This document shows, piece by piece, positions 8,134 to 14,694 of a stretch of DNA of 20,751 nt. Each line of letters opens with the position of its first letter. Position 1 is the stretch's first letter. The translations under genes were made by a program, and so were the position numbers. The stretch covers positions 1 to 20,751 of the forward strand of contig JBDQGZ010000013.1 in the NCBI GenBank assembly GCA_040265115.1, given 5' to 3'. This DNA comes from M55B157 sp040265115. Its GTDB lineage: Bacteria; Actinomycetota; Actinomycetes; S36-B12. The notes under the pieces are model-generated. The model had not been told where the DNA came from and did not search any database. It saw nothing but the letters and a program-made list of their open reading frames with translations.

Positions 8134-8475
8134 TTAGGCGACCGGTTCGGGCGCGGCGTTGATATCGACGAGCACGCGAGCAGTGTCGCCCTCACCGACC
8201 ACGTCCACCCGATAGACGGGTACGGGCTCCGTCGCGGGCAGCGTCAACGCCGCCCCCGTCCGCAGGTCGAACACCGAACCATGCAGCCAGCATTCGATCG
8301 TGCAATCGGCGACATCGCCCTCGGACAATGCAACATCGGCATGTGAGCATCGATCAGCGATCGCGTAGACACCGTTCGCATCACGCGCGACTGCGACAGC
8401 GGTGCCTTCGATGTCCACCCGTAGCGCTCCCGGGTTGGGGATATCGGCCAGGGCACAGGCATCGATGGCGGTCAT
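8134..8475 (-). CDS. Rieske-type [2Fe-2S] ferredoxin encoded within the suf operon
   Basis: A 113-residue soluble protein of the kind annotated as non-heme iron oxygenase ferredoxin subunit. The Rieske ligands are complete: Cys43 and His45 in RCSHADV, and Cys62 and His65 in ECWLHGS; these hold a [2Fe-2S] cluster. An extra cysteine, Cys58, lies close to the second motif. There is no signal peptide or membrane helix. ATG at 8475 overlaps the sufD stop as ATGA. No oxygenase gene is nearby, so a degradation role is unlikely. Its place between sufD and sufC, seen in other actinobacteria such as Streptomyces as I recall, suggests that it supplies or accepts electrons, or is a client or test substrate, in cluster assembly. 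That role is inference. Confidence 0.92.
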   Translation of the reverse strand: MTAIDACALADIPNPGALRVDIEGTAVAVARDANGVYAIADRCSHADVALSEGDVADCTIECWLHGSVFDLRTGAALTLPATEPVPVYRVDVVGEGDTARVLVDINAAPEPVA

Positions 8476-9635
8476 GCCTTCCCGCCTTCCTCACCCATGA
8501 CGTCGGCGAGAACCGCCTCGACACCAAGCCGCATGTCGATGCCGGTCATTACCTCATCAGCAAGGCCCGGGACACCGGTCCGCATCAGGATGTCGGCGAA
8601 GAATCCCCGCACGACAAGGACCCGCGCGAGTTCCTCGGTAATTCCCCGTGCCTGGAGGTAGAACATCTGCTCGTCATCGAACCGGCCGGTCGCACTGGCA
8701 TGCCCAGCCCCCACGACCTCACCGGTCTCTAACTCCAGGTTCGGCACGGAGTCGGCGCGAGCGCCGTCGCTCAGCACCAGGTTGCGGTTCACCTCGTAGG
8801 TGTCAATACCCACGGCCTCGGCGCGGACGAGTACATCGCCGATCCAGACGGTGTGCGTGCCCTGCCCCTCGAGCGCTCCCTTATACGTCACCGAACTACG
8901 TCCGTGAGGCTTGCTGTGGTCGATGAAGACACGGTGCTCGTGATGCTGTCCCGCATCGGCGAAGAACAGTCCAAGAAGTTCTGCATCGCCACCACTGCTG
9001 GCGTATTCCACTGAAGCATTGATCCGAACGAGGTCTCCGCCGAGAGAGATCACGCTCGAACGGACCGTTGCATCCCGCTCAAGACGGACGTGCAGGCGGC
9101 TGACGTGGACTGCGGTTCGATCAGGATCGACGACAGTCGCGACCGTGGCGCGACTGCTCTCCCCGGCGTCGATCTGAATCCCACCCGCGAACGTCCCCGT
9201 GCCGACGAATCGAAAGAGAATATTCGAGGACGAAAATTCACCCAGGAAGACGCGGATCTGTCCGAAGGATATGCCAGCCGGGGTGTCGATGAGGATCTCC
9301 AGGACATCCTCCACCACCGTCTCGCGAGGAACAGTCACTTCCACCATGTGCGAAGACTGCGCCCATGCGTGAGCGGAGATCCGATCCACCGGCGGTGCCA
9401 TGCGGTCGGTGTCGACATCGGCGATCAGACGGCGATCGACCTGCACGCCCTCGGGCGCGCATACCTCGATGCGCGCCTCCACGTCTGCCACGGGCTCCTC
9501 ATGAAGTCCCTTCAGGCGCGTGAGCGGCGTGAAGCGCCACTCCTCCTCACGTCCGTTCGGAATCTCGAAGGCCGCTGGGTCGAAGGACATGACCGCCGGT
9601 GCGTGATCGCTGGCCGGGACCATCAGGGGTGACAT
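8472..9635 (-). CDS. sufD: SufD, scaffold subunit of SufBCD
   Basis: A 387-residue SufB/SufD-family protein rich in beta strands. SufD pairs with SufB, and the nascent cluster is thought to form at their interface. The N-terminal EEWRFTPL motif (31-38) and the C-terminal GHASATGRFDDEQMFYLQARG block (311-331, split here by family naming) are typical; His312 in this block corresponds to the functional His360 of E. coli SufD. ATG at 9635 shares one base with the sufB stop (TGATG), and its stop overlaps the Rieske gene, so the order sufB-sufD-Rieske is tightly coupled. ATGs a few codons in are possible alternative starts. Confidence 0.95.
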   Translation of the reverse strand: MSPLMVPASDHAPAVMSFDPAAFEIPNGREEEWRFTPLTRLKGLHEEPVADVEARIEVCAPEGVQVDRRLIADVDTDRMAPPVDRISAHAWAQSSHMVEVTVPRETVVEDVLEILIDTPAGISFGQIRVFLGEFSSSNILFRFVGTGTFAGGIQIDAGESSRATVATVVDPDRTAVHVSRLHVRLERDATVRSSVISLGGDLVRINASVEYASSGGDAELLGLFFADAGQHHEHRVFIDHSKPHGRSSVTYKGALEGQGTHTVWIGDVLVRAEAVGIDTYEVNRNLVLSDGARADSVPNLELETGEVVGAGHASATGRFDDEQMFYLQARGITEELARVLVVRGFFADILMRTGVPGLADEVMTGIDMRLGVEAVLADVMGEEGGKA

Positions 9636-11047
9636 CAGCCGACGGCCCCTTCCATCTGAAGTTCGATGAGACGGTTGAGTTCCAGGGCATACTCCATGGG
9701 CAGTTCACGGGCGATTGGCTCGACGAAACCGCGCACGATCATCGCCATCGCCTCGTCCTCTTCCATTCCACGGCTCATGAGATAGAACAACTGGTCCTCA
9801 CTGACCTTGCTCACGGTGGCCTCATGCCCCATGGAGACGTCGTCCTCACGAACGTCGACATAGGGATAGGTGTCCGATCGGGAGATATCGTCGACGAGCA
9901 GGGCATCGCACTTCACGGTGCTCTTCGATCCGTGGGAACCCTCGAGCACCTGGACGAGACCGCGGTAGGACGTGCGTCCGCCGCCTCGAGCGACGGACTT
10001 GCTGATGATGGTCGACGATGTCCTCGGCGCCGCGTGCACCATCTTGGCGCCGGCATCTTGATGCTGGCCCTCGCCAGCGAACGCCACGGAGAGGGTTTCT
10101 CCCTTGGCATGCTCGCCCGTCATCCACACGGCCGGGTACTTCATCGTGACCTTGGACCCGATATTTCCGTCGATCCATTCCATCGTTGCGCCTGCCTGCG
10201 CCACTGCCCGCTTGGTCACCAGGTTGTAGACGTTGTTCGACCAGTTCTGAATGGTTGTGTAGCGGCATCGAGCGCCAGGCTTGACCACGATCTCAACGAC
10301 GGCCGAGTGCAAGGAATCGGAGGAATAGATCGGCGCCGTGCATCCCTCGACGTAGTGCACGTAGGCATCCTCATCGACGATGATCAACGTCCGCTCGAAC
10401 TGTCCCATGTTCTCGGTGTTGATACGGAAATAGGCCTGGAGCGGGATCTCGACGTTGACTCCCTTGGGCACATAGATGAAGGAACCACCTGACCACACGG
10501 CAGTGTTGAGAGCCGCGAACTTGTTGTCTCCGACCGGGATCACCGAAGCGAAGTACTCGCGGAACAGGTCCTCGTGCTCTTTCAGTCCGGTGTCGGTGTC
10601 GAGGAAGATCACACCCGCTTCCTCGAGGTCTTCCCGGATCTGGTGGTAGACCACCTCAGACTCGTACTGTGCCGCAACGCCTGCGATGAGACGAGCCTTC
10701 TCAGCCTCGGGGATACCGAGCCTGTCGTAGGTCGCCTTGATGTCGTCAGGGAGTTCCTCCCAGCTCGTCGCCTGCTTTTCCGTCGAGCGCACGAAGTACT
10801 TGATCGTGTCGAAATCGATGCCCGTGAGGTTCGATCCCCATACCGGCATGGGCTTGCGCTCGAACAGCCGCAGACCCTTCAAGCGCATGTCGAGCATCCA
10901 CTCCGGCTCGTTCTTCAGGGCGCTGATCTCGCGGACCACGTCCTCGTTCAAGCCGCGTCGCGCCTTGGCCCCCGCTTCATCGGAGTCACGCCATCCGTAG
11001 GCGTAACGGCCAAGGCCATCGAGTTCTGGATGCGCCGTCGTCGTCAT
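9635..11047 (-). CDS. sufB: SufB, cluster-building subunit of SufBCD
   Basis: A 470-residue SufB protein, the main scaffold on which Fe-S clusters are built. Typical blocks are present: KNEPEWMLDMRLKGL (45-59), FIYVPKGV (190-197), YVEGCTAP (232-239), QNWSNNVYNLVTKRA (267-281) and SRGMEEDEAMAMIVRGF (425-441). Cys380 in TVKCDALL corresponds to E. coli SufB Cys405, the sulfur-accepting cysteine. The start is ATG at 11047, which overlaps the sufR stop as ATGA, with GAGAGG about seven bases upstream; the longer frame into sufR has no family support. No intein is present, unlike M. tuberculosis SufB. Confidence 0.97.
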   Translation of the reverse strand: MTTTAHPELDGLGRYAYGWRDSDEAGAKARRGLNEDVVREISALKNEPEWMLDMRLKGLRLFERKPMPVWGSNLTGIDFDTIKYFVRSTEKQATSWEELPDDIKATYDRLGIPEAEKARLIAGVAAQYESEVVYHQIREDLEEAGVIFLDTDTGLKEHEDLFREYFASVIPVGDNKFAALNTAVWSGGSFIYVPKGVNVEIPLQAYFRINTENMGQFERTLIIVDEDAYVHYVEGCTAPIYSSDSLHSAVVEIVVKPGARCRYTTIQNWSNNVYNLVTKRAVAQAGATMEWIDGNIGSKVTMKYPAVWMTGEHAKGETLSVAFAGEGQHQDAGAKMVHAAPRTSSTIISKSVARGGGRTSYRGLVQVLEGSHGSKSTVKCDALLVDDISRSDTYPYVDVREDDVSMGHEATVSKVSEDQLFYLMSRGMEEDEAMAMIVRGFVEPIARELPMEYALELNRLIELQMEGAVG

Positions 11048-11775
11048 GTGTGAACCTCTCGATTCTCGTGCGATGGGCTGGGACTGTCCTGCTTGGTGGA
11101 GCGGCCGGCGAGGGTGTCTATAGCAGCCGGGACGAGGGTGGTGCACACGCCATCTCCGTGAGCGATGGTCGCCAGGCGAAGGACATGCGTTCCGAGCAGT
11201 TGCTCGAAGGCTTGGGTCTCGGCTTCACACAACTGCGGAAACTGCTCCGCCACATGTGCAACCGGACAATGGTGCTGGCAAATCTGCACGGCCGCTGATC
11301 CATCCCCATCCACGGCCGCTGCCGCGTAACCCTCCTCGTTGAGGACGGAGACCAATTCCGTGACCCGCCAAGCGGTCGACTCCTGGGACGTCAAGCGATC
11401 CTGGTGGCGCTCAACCCAAGATCGAGCGCGCCGGGTGGCGAACTCCCCCACCGGGTCGGTTCCCTCGGCCGAGGACTCTGCGAGGAAGGACAGAGCGCCG
11501 ATCGCGAGATCGTCGTAGGCGACATCAAACGCGTGCGATCCTGCGTCGGTGAGAGCAAATGTCCGCGCTGGTCGACCCCTTCGACGCTGCGGAGTCGGGC
11601 CATAGGGCGGCCGTTCCGAAGCACTCACCAAACCCTCTGCGAGCAGAGCATCGAGGTGACGCCGCACGACCGCCCCGCTCAGTCCGATCCGATCCGCCAG
11701 GCTGGCGGCGGTGTTCGGCCCTCCATCGTGGAGGGCACGAGCGACACGCTCGGCACCGGGGCTGGGGAATTTCAC
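11044..11775 (-). CDS. sufR: SufR, Fe-S-sensing repressor of the suf operon
   Basis: A 243-residue ArsR/DeoR-like winged-helix regulator. Residues 1-75 hold the DNA-binding domain, with SLADRIGLSGAVVRRHLDAL as the helix-turn-helix, followed by a basic wing RRRGRPAR. The C-terminal half has Cys166, Cys170, Cys183 and Cys211 in ICQHHCPV, FPQLCEAE and GDGVCTT. The spacing (4, 13, 28) equals that of Cys175/179/192/220 of M. tuberculosis SufR as I recall it. Holo-SufR is known to repress the suf operon and respond to iron or oxidative stress. GTG at 11775 is the only usable start; a stop lies five codons upstream, and no well-spaced ribosome site is seen, so the mRNA may be leaderless. It is the first gene of the operon and likely self-regulating. 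Confidence 0.94.
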   Translation of the reverse strand: MKFPSPGAERVARALHDGGPNTAASLADRIGLSGAVVRRHLDALLAEGLVSASERPPYGPTPQRRRGRPARTFALTDAGSHAFDVAYDDLAIGALSFLAESSAEGTDPVGEFATRRARSWVERHQDRLTSQESTAWRVTELVSVLNEEGYAAAAVDGDGSAAVQICQHHCPVAHVAEQFPQLCEAETQAFEQLLGTHVLRLATIAHGDGVCTTLVPAAIDTLAGRSTKQDSPSPSHENREVHT

Positions 11776-11786
11776 ACCTTTAGTGT
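11772..11786 (-). promoter_or_regulatory. SufR operator ACACT-N5-TGTGA overlapping the sufR start codon
   Basis: On the minus strand the sequence is ACACT AAAGG TGTGA, a perfect 5-5-5 imperfect-palindrome site. It equals the motif reported for M. tuberculosis SufR as I recall it. The right half contains the GTG start codon of sufR, so bound repressor would sit on the transcription start and block RNA polymerase. Position and match make autorepression of the whole suf operon the simplest reading. Confidence 0.8.
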
Positions 11787-11809
11787 GTCATTAATGCTCC
11801 GAAGTGCAA
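11782..11809 (-). promoter_or_regulatory. Putative suf operon promoter
   Basis: A -35-like TTGCAC (11809-11804) and a -10-like CACACT (11787-11782) are separated by 16 bases, and the GTG of sufR follows after six bases. This would give a leaderless or nearly leaderless transcript. TTAATG a few bases upstream is an alternative -10. The -10 element overlaps the left half of the SufR operator, as expected for a repressor site. Inferred from pattern only. Confidence 0.45.
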
Positions 11810-11885
11810 GCCTGGGGCTGTCCGTTCGCCTCGAACACCGGCCCAACCCGTCCTTCCCGAGACTTTGGGCGCCGGCGACGGGCCC

Positions 11886-11900
11886 TACACTTCGACGTCG
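11886..11900 (+). promoter_or_regulatory. -10 element for a leaderless ABC transporter mRNA
   Basis: TACACT at 11886-11891 is followed by eight bases and then the GTG start at 11900. This matches the actinobacterial TANNNT hexamer with transcription beginning at the start codon. No clear -35 is seen and no ribosome site precedes the GTG. Confidence 0.5.
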
Positions 11901-12823
11901 TGGCCCCCGCTGTCGAGATCACCGACGCGAGTGTGCGCTTTCGTACGACCCAGGCACTACGGGATCTGACCTGGACGGTCCAGCCCGGTGAGATCACCGC
12001 GCTCCTCGGCCCGAATGGAGCGGGAAAGACCACCACCATGGCTCTCATTAGCGGGCTGCTCCTTCCGAACTCCGGACGCGTCACCGTCCTCGGCGGACCT
12101 GCCGGGCGATTGGCTGCCAGGGCGCGACTCGGGGTCATGCTGCAGGAGGGCGGAATTCCCACCGGAGCCACCGGGCCGTCGATCGTGCGCCACCATGCCG
12201 ATCTGCGCGGTGCGCCGGAGACCGCCACCGCGTTGATCGAGGAACTGCACATCGGCGAACTCGGGCGCACAACTTTCCGGCGCATGTCTGGCGGACAACG
12301 CAAGCGCGTCGCCCTCGCCTGCGCCCTGGTCGGGAATCCAGAGCTGGTAATCGTCGACGAGCCCACAGCGAATCTCGACCCGGCCGCGCGCCGCCAGACC
12401 TGGGATCTGCTCGATCGACTCCGACGCGCGGGTGTGACGGTGATCTTGAGCACTCATGATCTCGAGGAGGCCGAGCGCCTCGGTGATCGCATCGCGATCA
12501 TGGACCACGGGCAACTCGTCGCGGAAGGGACTCTCTCGGCCCTCATCGGGGGGCACACGGACGCAGCCATTGTCGAGGGTCCGCTTCGACTCGACCTCAC
12601 CGCACTCCGCGAGGTCCTCCCCGACACCTTCGGGGTGGCCGAAATCCTCCCGGGTCGGTATCGCATCGACGGGCAGATCCAGCCCCAGCACGTGGCAATC
12701 ATCAGCGCATGGGCCGGTCAGCACGGCATCCCTGGGGAACGTCTGCGTATCGGAACTCCAACCCTGGAGGACCTGTACTTCAGCGCGACCAGCGACGGGG
12801 CTAGTTCCGGGGGCAGCTCATGA
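11900..12823 (+). CDS. ABC transporter ATP-binding protein (CcmA/DrrA-like)
   Basis: A 307-residue cytoplasmic ATPase of a two-component ABC transporter; its permease is the next gene. Seen: Walker A GPNGAGKTT (37-45), signature MSGGQRKR (129-136), Walker B LVIVDEPTANLD (149-160) and the H-loop STHDLEEAERL (His186). The C-terminal ~100 residues form the regulatory extension common in drug or lipid exporters of this type. GTG at 11900 is preferred over a frame open from 11804 because family similarity begins there and a -10-like TACACT lies eight bases upstream. The stop overlaps the permease ATG as ATGA. The same pair sits next to ctaA in M. tuberculosis (Rv1458c/Rv1457c as I recall), so a link to heme or oxidase biogenesis is possible but unproven. 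Confidence 0.93.
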   Translation: MAPAVEITDASVRFRTTQALRDLTWTVQPGEITALLGPNGAGKTTTMALISGLLLPNSGRVTVLGGPAGRLAARARLGVMLQEGGIPTGATGPSIVRHHADLRGAPETATALIEELHIGELGRTTFRRMSGGQRKRVALACALVGNPELVIVDEPTANLDPAARRQTWDLLDRLRRAGVTVILSTHDLEEAERLGDRIAIMDHGQLVAEGTLSALIGGHTDAAIVEGPLRLDLTALREVLPDTFGVAEILPGRYRIDGQIQPQHVAIISAWAGQHGIPGERLRIGTPTLEDLYFSATSDGASSGGSS

Positions 12824-13677
12824 GCGCTGCAGACTCATCTTCCCGTGAGATCCCAGGTTCTCAAATCCCAGGTTCTCAAATCCCAGGTCCTCAGATCCCA
12901 GGTCCTCAGATCCCAGGTCCTCAGATCCCAGGTCCTCTGCGACGTATCTGGATTCAGGCCAGCTACGACACACGACTGACGATGGTGAACGGCGAGCAGA
13001 TCCTGCTCACCCTCATCATTCCCATCGCTGTCCTGCTGGGACTGCTGTGGGCGACCGGGCTGGACGTCCTGCCCAACGGTGCCGACCCGACGACCCCCCG
13101 GATCGATCTCGTCCTCCCCGGCGCCATCAGCGTCGCGGTGCTGTCGAGCGCCTTTGCTTCCTTAGCCATCGGGACCGGATTCGACCGACGGTCAGGCTCC
13201 CTGCTGCTGCTGGCCACCACTCCCCTCTCTCGAGCCGAACTGCTGTGGGCCCGAGCCGCCAGCACCCTGTCCATCGTCGTCGGGCAGGTGATCATCCTGT
13301 GCCTCGTCGCCGTGGCCTTCGGGTGGCGCCCCGGCGGACGTGATCTCCTTGCGTTTCCTTTGATCGTGCTTGGCGCCGTCAGTCTCGCCGCGTGCGGCAT
13401 CATGATCGCCGGCCTGCTGCGAGCCGAAGCGACCCTCGCTCTCGCCAATGGCGTGTTCCTTATTTTGCTCGTTGCAGGTGGAACTGCGGTCCCACTGTCA
13501 AGTCTCCCGGCGGGGATCGATGTCGCCGCCGGGCTCCTTCCCAGCGGCGCGCTCGCAGAGTCCCTACGCTGGTCACTGATCGACCTTCCCGGAGGGAGCG
13601 TCCTCCCCGTCATCGTCATGGTGGCGTGGGCCCTGGCGGCCGCCGTCATCACCCGCCGAACCTTCCGCTGGGACTAG
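12820..13677 (+). CDS. ABC transporter permease with a repeat-bearing N-terminal tail
   Basis: A 285-residue membrane protein with about six helices (near 58-80, 102-122, 148-170, 174-200, 203-226 and 258-276), partner of the ATPase encoded just before it (ATGA overlap). It resembles ABC-2/CcmB-like permeases, for example in FDRRSGSLLLLATTPLSRAE, the cytoplasmic coupling segment. Residues 11-40 are six pentapeptides of the type IPGSQ/IPGPQ, encoded by a 15-bp tandem repeat and lying ahead of the first helix, so they form a Pro/Gly-rich cytoplasmic tail. The exported substrate is unknown. ctaA begins 27 bases after the stop but appears to have its own promoter. Confidence 0.9.
   Translation: MSAADSSSREIPGSQIPGSQIPGPQIPGPQIPGPQIPGPLRRIWIQASYDTRLTMVNGEQILLTLIIPIAVLLGLLWATGLDVLPNGADPTTPRIDLVLPGAISVAVLSSAFASLAIGTGFDRRSGSLLLLATTPLSRAELLWARAASTLSIVVGQVIILCLVAVAFGWRPGGRDLLAFPLIVLGAVSLAACGIMIAGLLRAEATLALANGVFLILLVAGGTAVPLSSLPAGIDVAAGLLPSGALAESLRWSLIDLPGGSVLPVIVMVAWALAAAVITRRTFRWD
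12850..12938 (+). repeat. 15-bp in-frame tandem repeat, nearly six copies
   Basis: Units begin at 12850, 12865, 12880, 12895, 12910 and 12925. The first two are ATCCCAGGTTCTCAA, the next three ATCCCAGGTCCTCAG, and the last ends one base short, as ATCCCAGGTCCTCT. They encode IPGSQ twice, IPGPQ three times and IPGPL. Near-identical units mean recent expansion, and 15 bp keeps the frame, so copy number could change without breaking the permease gene. Confidence 0.98.
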
Positions 13678-13691
13678 ACCGACTCCCGTCG

Positions 13692-13705
13692 TAGTGTGGA
13701 CTACA
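13692..13705 (+). promoter_or_regulatory. -10 element for a leaderless ctaA mRNA
   Basis: TAGTGT at 13692-13697 is followed by seven bases and the ATG at 13705. No ribosome site precedes that ATG. The layout matches the other two leaderless-type starts in this window and suggests that ctaA can be transcribed apart from the upstream ABC genes. Confidence 0.5.
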
Positions 13706-14694
13706 TGACGGCAGTTCTCCCGGCGTCCGGAGTGTCCACATCCGCAGCTCCTCGCGGTCTGAGAAGACTGTTCGTGGCCAACCTCGTCGCCCAGATCGGC
13801 ATCGTCGTCACAGGCGGCATCGTCCGCCTCACCGGCTCTGGGCTTGGCTGCCCGACCTGGCCCGAGTGCGTGGACGGCTCCATCGCGCCTACCTCCGCAC
13901 AAGAGGAACCCACCTGGCACAAGGCGATCGAATTCGGCAATCGCCTGCTCACCTTCGTTCTTGCGGCGCTCGCGATCGCCGCAATCGTGGCCACCATCGT
14001 GTGGTGGCGGCGGACTCGAGCTCGAGGTGAGACCGCCCGCACCCCACTGCTGCTTTGGGCAGCCGTTCCCCTGATCGGCACCGTCGTGCAGGCTGTGCTC
14101 GGGGGCATCACAGTCCTCACCGGTCTCAGCCCGCTTGCGGTCGCCACACACTTCCTGGTGTCCATGGCCATCATCAGCGGCTGCGTCGTCCTCGTCGTTC
14201 GGTCACGGGAGAACGGTGACCTGCCCCGGGAGTTCATCGTCGCCTCCCCGGTTCGGATCCTCGTACGGGCACTGGTGGTCGTAGCCGCGGTCGTCGTCGT
14301 CCTCGGGGTGGTGGTGACTGGTTCGGGGCCGCATGCCGGTGACGACGACGTCGCCTCCCGGTTCCCTTTCGATCCGCGGACGGCCGCATGGCTACACGCT
14401 GATGCCGTGTGGCTATTCCTCGGACTCCTGGCCGGAGTCCTCATCGCCACGCGTCTCATCGGTCGGCCTCAACCCCTCACTCGGCGGGCCGGGATTCTCG
14501 CTGTCATCGCTCTCGCGCAGGGTGGCATCGGTTACCTGCAGTACGTCCTGGGCCTGCCCGCCGCGATCGTGGCTTTGCACATGCTTGGTGCCTGTCTCAC
14601 CTGGGCGGGTTCTGTTTGGGTGCTGCTGGGAATCCGTCGACGCGGCACCCTGGAGCCAGCCGATGAGTTCGCGACCTCGCTACAGCAACGGTGA
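13705..14694 (+). CDS. ctaA: Heme A synthase (COX15/CtaA family)
   Basis: A 329-residue membrane protein with eight predicted helices in two similar halves. It oxidises the C8 methyl of heme O to make heme A for aa3-type cytochrome oxidase. The four heme-ligand histidines are visible: His72 in WHKAIEFGNR, His149 in ATHFLVS, His231 in WLHADAVW and His292 in ALHMLGA. Glu76 in the first motif matches the essential Glu57 of Bacillus CtaA, and Cys49/Cys55 in GLGCPTWPEC form the outer-loop pair. ATG at 13705 is preferred over the in-frame GTG at 13696, which would lie inside the -10 element. The 3' end overlaps that of convergent ctaB by 15 bases; CtaB makes its substrate. Confidence 0.95.
   Translation: MTAVLPASGVSTSAAPRGLRRLFVANLVAQIGIVVTGGIVRLTGSGLGCPTWPECVDGSIAPTSAQEEPTWHKAIEFGNRLLTFVLAALAIAAIVATIVWWRRTRARGETARTPLLLWAAVPLIGTVVQAVLGGITVLTGLSPLAVATHFLVSMAIISGCVVLVVRSRENGDLPREFIVASPVRILVRALVVVAAVVVVLGVVVTGSGPHAGDDDVASRFPFDPRTAAWLHADAVWLFLGLLAGVLIATRLIGRPQPLTRRAGILAVIALAQGGIGYLQYVLGLPAAIVALHMLGACLTWAGSVWVLLGIRRRGTLEPADEFATSLQQR

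Noticed and set aside
9599..10492. Plus-strand open frame opposite sufB and the start of sufD
   Set aside because: Shadow of the well-conserved sufB/sufD genes; His/Asp-rich composition reflects reversed codons.
12850..12938. CRISPR-like repeat array
   Set aside because: Units are directly adjacent without spacers, only 15 bp, and lie in frame inside a permease gene.
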